From positions 62,001 through 126,000 of the forward strand of contig NZ_ONZF01000006.1 of the NCBI RefSeq assembly GCF_900302445.1: DNA of 64,000 nt, given 5' to 3'. Source of the DNA: Palleronia abyssalis (GTDB lineage: Bacteria; Pseudomonadota; Alphaproteobacteria; Rhodobacterales; Rhodobacteraceae). The translations under genes and the position numbers were made by a program. The notes beneath the pieces were generated by a model, which saw nothing but the letters and a program-made list of their open reading frames with translations, made no database searches and had not been told where the DNA came from. Below are positions 1 to 8,212 of this stretch, one piece after another. The stretch's first letter is position 1; each line of letters opens with the position of its first letter.

Positions 1-25
1 CAAGATCGATGCCGAGAAAGCTCAT
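1..25 (-). CDS. Possible N-terminal end of a gene running off the left edge
   Basis: An ATG at 25-23 on the minus strand opens a frame reading MSFLGIDL before the window ends. A G-rich stretch (GGGGGAC) lies a few bases upstream and could serve as a ribosome binding site. It would be the next gene downstream of allE on the same strand, so probably part of the same ureide/purine catabolism locus. Eight residues are too few to name a family, and chance cannot be excluded. Confidence 0.3.
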
Positions 26-93
26 GTCCGTCCCCCAATTGTCGGTCAGGCCGAGGTGTGACCCGATTTCGCGCGGCTGTCCACCGGGCGGGA

Positions 94-918
94 TCAGCGG
101 CGCAAGGTCAGGGGCGCGTGGCGGTTCACGTCCTTGTAGAGCAGATAGCGGAACGAACCCGGGCCGCCCGCATAGCAGGCCTGGGGGCAGAAGGCGCGCA
201 GCCACATGAAATCGCCGGCTTCGACCTCGACCCAGTCGGCATTCAGGCGATAGACCGCCTTGCCTTCAAGGACATAGAGTCCGTGTTCCATCACGTGCGT
301 TTCCAGGAACGGGATCACCGCGCCCGGTTGCAGGGTGACGATGGTGACATGCATGTCGTGGCGCAGGTCGGCAGGATCGACGAAGCGCGTCGTGGCCCAG
401 GCGCCATTGGTGCCGGGCATGGGCGTGGGGGCGATGTCGGCTTCGTTCAGGACCAGCGGATCGGGGGTGTCGAGGCCGGGGGCATGCTCGTAGGCCTTGC
501 GGATCCAGTGAAAGCGGGCGGGGGCCTCGCCGGTGGCGCGCAGGGTCCAGGCGAGGCCGGGGGGAATGTAGGCATAGCCTCCGGGGGTGAGGGTGTGGGG
601 CGTATCGCCGATGCTCAGGACGATCTGTCCTTCGGTCACGAAGAGGACCGCCTGCGCGTCCGGGTCGGCCTCGGGCCGGTCGGACCCGCCGCCCGGCTGC
701 ACCTCCATGATGTATTGCGAGAATGTCTCGGCGAAGCCGGTCATGGGGCGGGCGAGGACCCACAGGCGCGTGGCGTCCCAGAACGGCAGGGCACTGGTGG
801 TGATGTCGCGCATCGTGCCGTGGGGCAGCACCGCATAGGCGTCGGTGAAGACGGCGCGGCCGGAAAGAAGGTCGGTCTGCGGCGGGTGGCCGCCATGGGG
901 GGCGAAGTAGCTGAGCAT
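94..918 (-). CDS. allE: (S)-ureidoglycine aminohydrolase (bicupin)
   Basis: A 274-residue two-cupin protein of the YlbA/AllE/UGHY family. These Mn2+ enzymes hydrolyse (S)-ureidoglycine to (S)-ureidoglycolate and ammonia in allantoin breakdown. The metal set expected for the family is visible in the C-terminal cupin: Glu206 and His208 (ETHVMEH), His212 and Gln246 (FCPQAC). The N-terminal cupin spans about residues 50-145. The full length and the family-typical start MLSYFAPHGG support the ATG at 918, although no strong Shine-Dalgarno is seen. It is co-oriented with the glucan operon upstream (75 bp gap) and probably belongs to a purine-salvage cluster off the left edge. Confidence 0.9.
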   Translation of the reverse strand: MLSYFAPHGGHPPQTDLLSGRAVFTDAYAVLPHGTMRDITTSALPFWDATRLWVLARPMTGFAETFSQYIMEVQPGGGSDRPEADPDAQAVLFVTEGQIVLSIGDTPHTLTPGGYAYIPPGLAWTLRATGEAPARFHWIRKAYEHAPGLDTPDPLVLNEADIAPTPMPGTNGAWATTRFVDPADLRHDMHVTIVTLQPGAVIPFLETHVMEHGLYVLEGKAVYRLNADWVEVEAGDFMWLRAFCPQACYAGGPGSFRYLLYKDVNRHAPLTLRR

Positions 919-993
919 ACGAGGGGGCCTTTGTACGGATGACGGCGTGCAATGGACCCCCTTCGCGGCCAGATGGGAAGGGCGAAAGTAGCG

Positions 994-2256
994 TCAGCTA
1001 GCGTCGGAGGAGGCGCGCACCTGCGTCACGCGGTGATCCGGCGTCGGGATGGCCCGCGGGCGCGGCGCCCCGCCGGGCCTGGGGCGCGCCCGGTCCGCGA
1101 TCCACGCCGCGAGATAGGCCAGCGCCACTCCCAGCGGCGGCACGACCCAGGGCAGCCAGGCGACGTTGGGTTCGATATCCATGACGATCTGCCCCGTCAG
1201 CGCCAGCATCGTGCCCAGCGCGAAGACCAACAGGCCGTGCCGCCCGAGGCGGCGCAGCGGATCGGCCCATCGGCTGGCGCAGGCGCGGGTGACGAAGGGC
1301 AGGCAGGATATGACGTAAACCAACGCCATCACGTGCAGGAAACGCGGCAGCGCCAGATAGGTCTTGCTGTGCGAGACTACGTTGTAGGGCGCGCCCATGG
1401 ACCCCAGCTGCGCCATCCTGCGGTTCAGCGCAGCGCCCAGATCCGGGACGTGGCGCCATGCGAAGACGAAGAACAGGAACGCCAGCGCGACCCCGAACAG
1501 GGGCCAGTTCACCGGGACGAGGCGCTGGCCGTTGCGGTGCCGGATGCCGATCAGAAGGCCGATCATGAAGATCGCCTGCCATGCGAAGGGGCTGAAGAAC
1601 CAGCCTCCGCCGCCCGGGTGGTTCGGCACGTTCAGGCGGTAGATGCCCGCCACCAGCCACAGCCCCAGGCCCAGCGCCAGCGTCAGGCGCGGCGCGCGCA
1701 TGCCGCCCACAAGTATCAGCGGGGCCAGCAGCATCAACGCGATATAGGCGGGCAGGATGTTCACATAGCCGATCTGGTAGCCCAGCGTCGCCATGCCCCA
1801 CATCGCCGCGCCCGGATCCTCGTAGAACCGCGCAAGGTTGTGCATCACCCGGAACTCGCCGCGATAGAAGGTCGACGCCGCCCAGGCGAACAGCCCCAGC
1901 GCCGCGACGGTCAGGACGGTCTGCACCATGTAGAGGGTCCAGGCCCGCCGCCACATTGGCGCGATCCCGTCCCATGCGCGCCCTTCGCCCGCCAGCCAGC
2001 GCGCGATGCCGGGGCTGTAGGCGATGCCAGCGGCAATGCCGGACATGACAAAGAACGCCTCGGCCGCGTCCGAGAACCCGATGGTGCGGATGGTCACGCT
2101 TTCCCACGGGTTGCCGGGCATGTGGGTGACGATGATCATGACCAGCGCCAGCCCGCGGAACACGTCGATGCGGGGGTCGCGGGTCGTGGGCGCGTGGATC
2201 GGCCCCCCGCGGATGGGGATCAGCTTGGCGTCAGGCCGATCGGGCGGCGGGGTCAC
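994..2256 (-). CDS. opgC: OpgC: acyltransferase that succinylates osmoregulated periplasmic glucans
   Basis: A 420-residue integral membrane protein of the OpgC family. It has about ten hydrophobic segments and starts with the acyltransferase-like motif RIDVFRGLALVMIIVTHM (about residues 28-45). OpgC transfers succinyl groups to the glucan backbone, making the periplasmic glucans anionic. It starts at a GTG (2256) inside the 3' end of opgH, overlapping by 26 bases, so it is translationally coupled as the last gene of opgG-opgI-opgH-opgC. An opgGIH/opgC operon of this kind is known from Rhodobacter sphaeroides. The last 40 residues are Arg/Pro-rich and cytoplasmic. Family assignment is secure; the acyl donor is inferred from the family. 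Confidence 0.9.
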   Translation of the reverse strand: MTPPPDRPDAKLIPIRGGPIHAPTTRDPRIDVFRGLALVMIIVTHMPGNPWESVTIRTIGFSDAAEAFFVMSGIAAGIAYSPGIARWLAGEGRAWDGIAPMWRRAWTLYMVQTVLTVAALGLFAWAASTFYRGEFRVMHNLARFYEDPGAAMWGMATLGYQIGYVNILPAYIALMLLAPLILVGGMRAPRLTLALGLGLWLVAGIYRLNVPNHPGGGGWFFSPFAWQAIFMIGLLIGIRHRNGQRLVPVNWPLFGVALAFLFFVFAWRHVPDLGAALNRRMAQLGSMGAPYNVVSHSKTYLALPRFLHVMALVYVISCLPFVTRACASRWADPLRRLGRHGLLVFALGTMLALTGQIVMDIEPNVAWLPWVVPPLGVALAYLAAWIADRARPRPGGAPRPRAIPTPDHRVTQVRASSDAS

Positions 2257-4003
2257 TGGGCAGGTCTTTCTGCACGGGCGGACGGGCCAGCGTCTCGCGG
2301 TAAGCGAGGACGACGGGGGCCGGCGCGGTTTCTTCGGGGGTGCGGAATACCGCGCGGGTGACCGGCCACGAGGTGACGGCGATCAGAAGCGGGGCGGCGA
2401 TCATGGGGACGGTCACGGGGCTCATCCACCAAGACAGTTCGGGCGCGATCCACAGGACCGCCCCGGCGGCGCCAAGCCCCACCAGCATGATCCAGCGGCC
2501 CGCGCGCCAGCCTGCGGCCAAGGACAACTGCCCCTCGCCCCGCGCGGTCGAGGGCCAGCCGCCATCGCGGCCGGCGAATACCTCGGTCACGGCGCGGGTC
2601 TGGTAGATCAGCATCACGGGCGCGATCAGGGCGGTCAGCAGCGTTTCGGCCAGAACAGAGGCGAAGGCGCGAAAGGTCCCGCCATAAGGACGCGCGCGCC
2701 CTGTGACGGCAGCCTCAAGCAGGATCGACAGCTTGGGCAGAAGCAGCAGCCCGCCGATGCCGATGGCCAGCACGACGATCTGAAAGGTCCGGTCGGTCGG
2801 GAAGACCGGGAACAGCTGATAGGTCTCGGGGAAATAGTCCGGTAGCGGCGCCGTGGCGGTCGCCAGAAGCGAGACGATCAGGAACGCCCCCCACGCGATC
2901 GAAACGAGGTAGGACAGGATTCCCTGCACGAAGACAAAACGGCTCCACCCCAGAAGGCCGGGGGCGTTCACGAGGCGGATGTGTTGCAGGTTGCCTTGGC
3001 ACCAGCGGCGGTCGCGGCGGGCATAGGCCAGAAGGTTGTCGGGCCCCTCCTCGTACGATCCGGGGATGCGGGGGTCCATCTCGACCCGCCAGCCTCCGCG
3101 CGCAAGAAGGGCCGCCTCGACATAGTCGTGGCTGAGGATGGTGCCCCCGAAAGGCGGTTTGCCGCGAAGCTCGGGCAGGCCGCAGCAATGGGCCAGCGCG
3201 CGCACGCGTGCGATGGCGTTGTGCCCCCAGTAGGGCCCGGCGCGCCCCTGAAGACGGGCGAGGCCCCGCGCGAAGACGGGCGAATGGAAGCTGGCGGCGA
3301 ATTGCATCGCGCGGCCGAAAAGCGAACCTGCGCCAACGATCTTGGGCAGGGTCTGCAAAAGGCCGAGGCCGGGGTCGGCCTCCATCCGGGCGATCAGGTG
3401 GCGGATCGTTTCCCCCTCCATCAGGCTGTCGGCGTCCAGAAGGACGACATATTCGTAGGCCCCGCCGGAGCTGCGGATGAAATCCTCGACATTGCCGGCC
3501 TTGCGGCCGACCCGTTCGGTCCGGTTGCGATAATAGACCCGGTGGGACGCAAAATCCGGGTCGTCCAGAAGGGCGAAGGCGGCCTGTTCCTTGCGCAACG
3601 TGTCCTCGCCCGAGCTGTCGGACAGGATGACGAAATCGGCCGGAACCCCCGCCGCCGCAACCGAGGCGCGCATCGCCACGATCCGGGCACGCACTTCGGT
3701 CGGGTTCTCGTTGCAGATGGGGATGAGGATGGCCGTCGGCGGCACCCGTCCCGCGGCCGGGTTCGGAAGGGTCGGCAGGGGCCCGAGGCCAAGGAACGCT
3801 TGCCCGGCCCCCCAGGCCAGCCACCCGGTCGTCAGCAGGATCAGGGCCACCCGGGCGCCGTCAAGCGGTCCGAATCCCGCCGCCAGCCCGGCCTGGGCCA
3901 TCGTCACGGCCGCGGCGGCTGCGCAGATCGCGGCAAAGCACAGGACGGCGATCCTGCGCCGCCATGTCGGGCCGTCGCGCAGGTAGGCGCGGGCGTCACG
4001 CAT
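2231..4003 (-). CDS. opgH: OpgH: membrane glucosyltransferase for periplasmic glucan backbone
   Basis: A 590-residue GT2-type glucosyltransferase that polymerises beta-1,2-linked glucose from UDP-glucose in the inner membrane. Visible hallmarks are two N-terminal membrane segments (about 19-40 and 50-72), the nucleotide-binding start AILIPICNENP (91-101), the DxD-type motif VLLDADS with Asp190/Asp192, the conserved YWGHNAIAR, Asp293 in SHDYVEA, and RRWCQGN (332-338). Several membrane segments fill the C-terminal third. It is much shorter than E. coli OpgH (about 850 residues) because the long N-terminal cytoplasmic region is missing. The separate opgI product ends immediately upstream, overlapping this ATG by 8 bases. 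It is coupled to opgI and opgC. Confidence 0.93.
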   Translation of the reverse strand: MRDARAYLRDGPTWRRRIAVLCFAAICAAAAAVTMAQAGLAAGFGPLDGARVALILLTTGWLAWGAGQAFLGLGPLPTLPNPAAGRVPPTAILIPICNENPTEVRARIVAMRASVAAAGVPADFVILSDSSGEDTLRKEQAAFALLDDPDFASHRVYYRNRTERVGRKAGNVEDFIRSSGGAYEYVVLLDADSLMEGETIRHLIARMEADPGLGLLQTLPKIVGAGSLFGRAMQFAASFHSPVFARGLARLQGRAGPYWGHNAIARVRALAHCCGLPELRGKPPFGGTILSHDYVEAALLARGGWRVEMDPRIPGSYEEGPDNLLAYARRDRRWCQGNLQHIRLVNAPGLLGWSRFVFVQGILSYLVSIAWGAFLIVSLLATATAPLPDYFPETYQLFPVFPTDRTFQIVVLAIGIGGLLLLPKLSILLEAAVTGRARPYGGTFRAFASVLAETLLTALIAPVMLIYQTRAVTEVFAGRDGGWPSTARGEGQLSLAAGWRAGRWIMLVGLGAAGAVLWIAPELSWWMSPVTVPMIAAPLLIAVTSWPVTRAVFRTPEETAPAPVVLAYRETLARPPVQKDLPSDPAARSA

Positions 4004-4166
4004 TGCGCATGAAAATACGGCTTAGCGCATCGAAGAAGCCGAGACGCGCCTGACCCTCGACGACCTGGCGCGGCATTTCGAGGGGGGCCGAAGGCGGCGC
4101 CATCGGGCACAGGTCGGCATCGCTTTGCCCGGTATGTCCCAGTGCGGTGTTCAGTCTCGCATCCAT
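3996..4166 (-). CDS. opgI: OpgI: small protein between opgG and opgH
   Basis: A 56-residue frame starting MDARLNTALG, with an alternative ATG four codons earlier at 4178. It overlaps the end of opgG by 16 bases and the start of opgH by 8 bases, the tight coupling of a translated gene. R. sphaeroides has a small opgI at exactly this operon position. The product is soluble, Pro/Met-rich in the middle, and ends in the amphipathic stretch LGFFDALSRIFMRNA. That ending resembles the kind of sequence that precedes the first membrane helix in full-length OpgH proteins. I infer it supplies, as a separate chain, part of the N-terminal region missing from this short OpgH. The symbol is by position, not by recognised sequence. 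Confidence 0.7.
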   Translation of the reverse strand: MDARLNTALGHTGQSDADLCPMAPPSAPLEMPRQVVEGQARLGFFDALSRIFMRNA

Positions 4167-5725
4167 TGATAGACCCATGTCTCGGACAATGTGCGGTCGC
4201 CCGCCACAAGATCCGCCTTCAACTCGGTTACGGCGCCGGCTTCGGCACGGACTTCGAGGACCAGCCGCCAAAGGCCGTCTGGACCTTCGACATATTGCAG
4301 CACCTGTTCCTCGAGCGTGCCGTTCGCAACGCTCACTCGCGCCTCAACCTCGGACTCTCCTTGCGGTTCCCCAAGCATCCCGCCCTGGAAATCAATGACG
4401 AATTTCCGCCGATCGCGACGGGGTTCGACGCCTGCAACGCCTCCGAATCCGCCAAGCGTGCGCAGGATTCGGGCACGCTCCGAACGCGCCCCCGGGGGCG
4501 TCATGCCCCAGTGCAGCCGATAAGAGGTCTGGTAGGTGTCGCCCGCCGCGAAGTTGCCCTCGGGGATCCAGAAGGCAACGATGTTGTCGTTGGCTTCAAG
4601 GTCCGACGGGATCTCGATCAACCTCACCGTGCCCGCGCCCCAGTCGTTCAGCGGCTCGACCATCAGCGAGGGTCGCGCCTCGTAATGGGCGCCCGCGTCG
4701 AGGTAATCGTCGAAGTCGCGGTGCCGCTGGACCAGCCCGAAGGGGCCCGGCGACTGGGCGCCGAAATAGGAATTTGCCAGCCGTGGCGGATTGGCCAGCA
4801 CGCGCACCAGGGTCGACTCGCCCAAGTTCAGTACCAGCGCCTCGCTGTCGTGGACGCGGGTGCGGTAGTCGTCGAAGGGCCCTCCGTCGTTCGGCCCGAA
4901 AAGGAACATCGAGGTCAGCGGCGCGATGCCCAACTGCCGGACATCCTGCCGAAAGAACAGGTGCAGCTCGACATCCATGGTCGTCGTCTCGCCCGGGCGC
5001 AGGACAAAGCGATAGGCGCCGGTCACGGACTGGGATTCCAGCATCGCATAGAAAGTGACCTCGCCTGAAGCGGGGTCGGGGCGTTCCAGCCAGAAGGCGC
5101 TGAAGCGGGGAAACTCCTCCTCGCCCGAAACGGCGGTGTTCACGGCCAAGCCGCGCGCGCTGAGGCCATAGCGGTTCCCCTGCCCCAGTGCGCGGAAGTA
5201 ACTGGCCCCGAGGAACGAGACGACCTCGTCGAAGCGATCGGCCGAGTTCAGCGGCGCGTTGAGGCGGAACCCGGCGACGCCCGGGAGCGCGGCGCCTTCG
5301 GGGATCGTGTCCCGCGCGGAGCCGTAATAGTTGAAATCGGCCGCTGTGAACTTGATCGGACGGGCGCGGCCGTCCTCGACCTCGAACAGGGGGACGGTCC
5401 CGTCGAACAGCCAGCCGGGGTGATAGGCGTGCAGGACGAATTCAGCCTCCTCGGCCTGCCAGACCGCGTTCTCGGGTCGGAACTGGATGTTGCGGTAGTC
5501 GTCGTAGTCAAGATCCGAAAACGGCGCGCCCAATGCCTCGGGGGGCTGGTATTCAGCCTGTGCCGCGTTTCGCGCACGCTCGATCAGGCGGTCGAAGGAG
5601 AATGGTTCAACCGTGATGGCCGCCTGCGCCGTCACCCGACCCGCCGCCGCCGCGGCAATGACAGAGCCACCGATCCGAAGAAGCATACGACGCGACAGGA
5701 CGAACGGACGGTCAGGCATGGTCAT
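4151..5725 (-). CDS. opgG: OpgG/OpgD-family periplasmic glucan biosynthesis protein
   Basis: A 524-residue MdoG-family protein, periplasmic and needed with OpgH for glucan backbone assembly or branching. The leader begins MTMPDRPFVLSRRMLLRIGG and continues into an Ala-rich stretch. SRRMLLR resembles a twin-arginine motif, so Tat export is likely, as known for OpgD rather than E. coli OpgG. The body carries the usual family blocks, for example FSFDRLIERAR, NIQFRPENAVW and FPRFSAFWLERPDP. An in-frame ATG 36 bases upstream (5761) exists, but its extra residues are unlike a signal sequence. First gene of the opg operon, facing the divergent hydrolase gene across 235 bp. Confidence 0.9.
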   Translation of the reverse strand: MTMPDRPFVLSRRMLLRIGGSVIAAAAAGRVTAQAAITVEPFSFDRLIERARNAAQAEYQPPEALGAPFSDLDYDDYRNIQFRPENAVWQAEEAEFVLHAYHPGWLFDGTVPLFEVEDGRARPIKFTAADFNYYGSARDTIPEGAALPGVAGFRLNAPLNSADRFDEVVSFLGASYFRALGQGNRYGLSARGLAVNTAVSGEEEFPRFSAFWLERPDPASGEVTFYAMLESQSVTGAYRFVLRPGETTTMDVELHLFFRQDVRQLGIAPLTSMFLFGPNDGGPFDDYRTRVHDSEALVLNLGESTLVRVLANPPRLANSYFGAQSPGPFGLVQRHRDFDDYLDAGAHYEARPSLMVEPLNDWGAGTVRLIEIPSDLEANDNIVAFWIPEGNFAAGDTYQTSYRLHWGMTPPGARSERARILRTLGGFGGVAGVEPRRDRRKFVIDFQGGMLGEPQGESEVEARVSVANGTLEEQVLQYVEGPDGLWRLVLEVRAEAGAVTELKADLVAGDRTLSETWVYQWMRD

Positions 5726-5960
5726 GAAGCGGATCCCGGAAAATTCTGCACCGCAGAACACTTACCCCCCGGCAGGGCAGTTTCAATTCCCCACGCGAAA
5801 GCGGGCGATTGTTTGCCGCGACGTCTCGGCAATTTGGTGCCGGTGGTCGGATCGCGTATGACGATCGCAAGAGGAGCGAACGCGCATCGCACTGCATCGC
5901 CCGGTACCCGAGGGGGAGTACAGTTTTGAAAAACACGTCTTCATTCCGGCGGACACCCGC

Positions 5961-7409
5961 ATGAGGCCACTGGTCGCGGCCTTTCTGATCGTGCTTTCGG
6001 TGGTCGTTCTGGAACTCCCCCGTGCCGGTCTGGAGATCACGACGTTTGACGTGGGCGCGACACCCGTGACCCGCTACGCCCGCCCCGGCGCGGAAGGGCC
6101 GGCCGTGGTGATCGCGCATGGCTTTGCCGGCTCGCGCCAGATGATGCAGGGCTATGCGCTGCCGCTGGCGCGCGCTGGCTACCGGGTCTTTGCGTTCGAT
6201 TTTCTGGGGCATGGCCGAAACCCGGTGCCGATGTCCGGCGACCTGACCGCGATCGAGGGAACGACCCGCCTTCTGGTCGATCAGACCGCTGCGGTGATCG
6301 ATGCCATCGATGCCGGAACCCGGCCCCTCGCCCTTCTGGGCCATTCGATGGCGACGGACGTTCTGGTGCGCGTCGCGGGCGGGCGCGACGATATCGGCCC
6401 GCTCGTCCTGCTTTCGGCATTCTCGAACGCGATCGACGCAGAGCGCCCGGAAACCTTGCTGACCGTGACCGGCGCGTGGGAGCCGGGCTTGCGCGACGCC
6501 GCGGTGGAGTTCGTGCGGATGGTCGACCCCGACGCGGCCCCCAGCCAGACGGTGTCGAATGGAGAGGTCACCCGCCGGACGGTCATCGCGCCATATATCG
6601 AGCATGTGTCGATCCTGCACAGCCGCGTGGGTCGTCGGGCGGCTCTGGACTGGCTCGACCAGGTCTATGGACGCGCGTCCGACGTGATGCTTCTGCCGAC
6701 AGGCCCGGCGATCCTGGCGCTGCTGGCTGGGCTTGTGTTGCTGTTCCGTCCGGTGGCGCGGGTGCTGCCAGACCGCGCCACCCCGGCCCCTGCCCTGCGC
6801 CGGGGGCAGATCGCCGTCGCCGCGCTGTTGCCCGCCGTCGTTGCGCCGGTCGTGGCAGTGCCCCTGGATCCCGATCTTCTGCCGGTGCTGGTCGCCGATT
6901 ACCTGGCCCTGCACCTGCTAGTCTTCGGCCTGGTGCAACTGATCCTCATCCGGCGCTGGGGACTTCCCTGGGGACCGCTGTCGGGCCGCGCCCTGATCCT
7001 CGTGCTGGTCTGGAGCGGCATCGTCGGGCTGGCGCTGGACCGCTATGCCGCGAATTTCTGGCCGACGGCGGACAGGGTCTGGATCGCGGCGGCCATGGTG
7101 CCCGGAACCGTATGCTTTCTAATGGCAGATGCGATCCTGACGCGCGGCGCCTCGCTGGCGCGGCGGGTGGCCTTGCGGGCGGGGGTTCTGGCGTCGCTGG
7201 GGTTGGCGGTCACGCTCGACTTCGACGACCTGTTCTTCCTGGTGATGATCGCGCCGGTCATCGTGCTATTCTATCTGGTGTTCGGCACGCTGGGCCGCGC
7301 GGCCTCGCGCAGGTCCGGTCCCCTGGCCGCAGGACTGGCGCTGGGGCTGGTCCTTGCCTGGACGCTGGGCGTCAGCTTCCCGCTGGTCGGGACCGGCCCC
7401 CTTAGATGA
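5961..7409 (+). CDS. Alpha/beta hydrolase fused to a C-terminal multi-helix membrane domain
   Basis: 482 residues in two parts. Residues 1-22 form a membrane anchor or signal. Residues about 25-230 are an alpha/beta hydrolase with the oxyanion-type HGFAG (53-57), the FDFLGHGRN strand-turn, and the nucleophile elbow GHSMA with Ser129. From about residue 233 onward there are seven or so hydrophobic helices separated by short Arg-rich loops. The hydrolase therefore faces one side of the inner membrane, and its substrate is unknown. It is transcribed divergently from opgG, and its stop overlaps that of the convergent luxR by 8 bases. No strong Shine-Dalgarno precedes the ATG. Confidence 0.75.
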   Translation: MRPLVAAFLIVLSVVVLELPRAGLEITTFDVGATPVTRYARPGAEGPAVVIAHGFAGSRQMMQGYALPLARAGYRVFAFDFLGHGRNPVPMSGDLTAIEGTTRLLVDQTAAVIDAIDAGTRPLALLGHSMATDVLVRVAGGRDDIGPLVLLSAFSNAIDAERPETLLTVTGAWEPGLRDAAVEFVRMVDPDAAPSQTVSNGEVTRRTVIAPYIEHVSILHSRVGRRAALDWLDQVYGRASDVMLLPTGPAILALLAGLVLLFRPVARVLPDRATPAPALRRGQIAVAALLPAVVAPVVAVPLDPDLLPVLVADYLALHLLVFGLVQLILIRRWGLPWGPLSGRALILVLVWSGIVGLALDRYAANFWPTADRVWIAAAMVPGTVCFLMADAILTRGASLARRVALRAGVLASLGLAVTLDFDDLFFLVMIAPVIVLFYLVFGTLGRAASRRSGPLAAGLALGLVLAWTLGVSFPLVGTGPLR

Positions 7410-8025
7410 GGTTGTAATCCTTGGCGCGCTGGATCGCTTCGGCGGTTGTGCGGGCGTTCAGTTTCTCGCGTGCGGTACGGATGCGGAACTTGAAGGCCGA
7501 GTCGGAAATCCCCAAGCTGTCGGCCGCCTGCTTGGTCCGCATGCCTGTCGCAAGGCGCACCAGCGCCTCGGTCTGCTTGCGTGACAGGGACAGGTTCAAC
7601 GGGAACATCCCGTGGATCGTTCGGCTGATCTCTTCGAAATGGGCATTTTCGTCGTCGGTCAGCTCGCGATCCGCGCGGGCGACGCTGATGACACTGCGGC
7701 ATTGCCGCGGCCCAAGCGAGACCGAGGCGCCGAATTTCAGACCGTGCCGCGCCGCTTGACCCATGATGTCGTACGGGTCCGGAAGCGCCGGATCCGACCA
7801 GCGCAACAGACCGGTATGTTCCATGCACCAGCCGACAACCGGGTCGCGCAGGGCATACCCGTTCTCATTGTACTGTTTGACCCATTTCACGGGATAGGTT
7901 CGTTCGACCATGCGGCACGACAGGCCCCGCAGATGAAGAATGATGGCGTAGCCCGACGGAGCGAGCGCGTCGAGGTGCCTGAGCGCAATGTCCAGGCCTT
8001 CCCGAGCCGAAAGGTGTGAGTTCAT
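7402..8025 (-). CDS. LuxR-family regulator with autoinducer-binding domain (receptor 1)
   Basis: 207 residues: N-terminal autoinducer-binding domain (about 1-140) and C-terminal GerE/LuxR helix-turn-helix (about 147-205). The acyl-homoserine-lactone pocket signature is recognisable as Trp48, Tyr52, Asp61-Pro62 (RDPVV) and Trp76 (LRWSD). The distal part of the domain (GLKFGASVSL) diverges more from the family pattern than in the second receptor. It lies downstream of luxI on the same strand, separated by 187 bp containing the luxI terminator, so it is probably transcribed from its own promoter. The ligand is presumably the AHL made by the adjacent synthase (inference). Confidence 0.85.
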   Translation of the reverse strand: MNSHLSAREGLDIALRHLDALAPSGYAIILHLRGLSCRMVERTYPVKWVKQYNENGYALRDPVVGWCMEHTGLLRWSDPALPDPYDIMGQAARHGLKFGASVSLGPRQCRSVISVARADRELTDDENAHFEEISRTIHGMFPLNLSLSRKQTEALVRLATGMRTKQAADSLGISDSAFKFRIRTAREKLNARTTAEAIQRAKDYNLI

Positions 8026-8173
8026 ATCAAAAGGACGATCATGACCGAATAGGAGCCCCCAACGCGCACCTTATGGCTTAGAAAGATACGGTCGGACAAT
8101 CCGAGGGCGCAACGCAAAAAAGCCGGCGATCGAGTCCTTCACGCGAAGATTGATGTGGAATTACAACCACAGA
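8026..8173. other. Intergenic region upstream of luxR receptor 1
   Basis: About 150 bases between the luxI terminator hairpin and the luxR start. It is relatively AT-rich for this genome (runs such as GCAAAAAAGC) and must hold the promoter of the 7402-8025 regulator. I could not identify a convincing lux-box or -35/-10 pair by eye. Confidence 0.4.
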
Positions 8174-8205
8174 GGCAGGCGGTCCACCGGTATGGGCCGC
8201 CTGCC
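8174..8205 (-). terminator. Hairpin terminator of luxI
   Basis: Perfect 9-bp inverted repeat GGCAGGCGG / CCGCCTGCC with a 14-base loop, 8 bases beyond the luxI stop. The minus-strand continuation is moderately T-rich, without a pure T run. Confidence 0.65.
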
Positions 8206-8212
8206 GATCCCG

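Noticed and set aside
58-942. Long plus-strand open frame opposite allE
   Set aside because: Gly/Ala/Arg-rich antisense shadow of a well-conserved bicupin; no family motif and no ribosome binding site.
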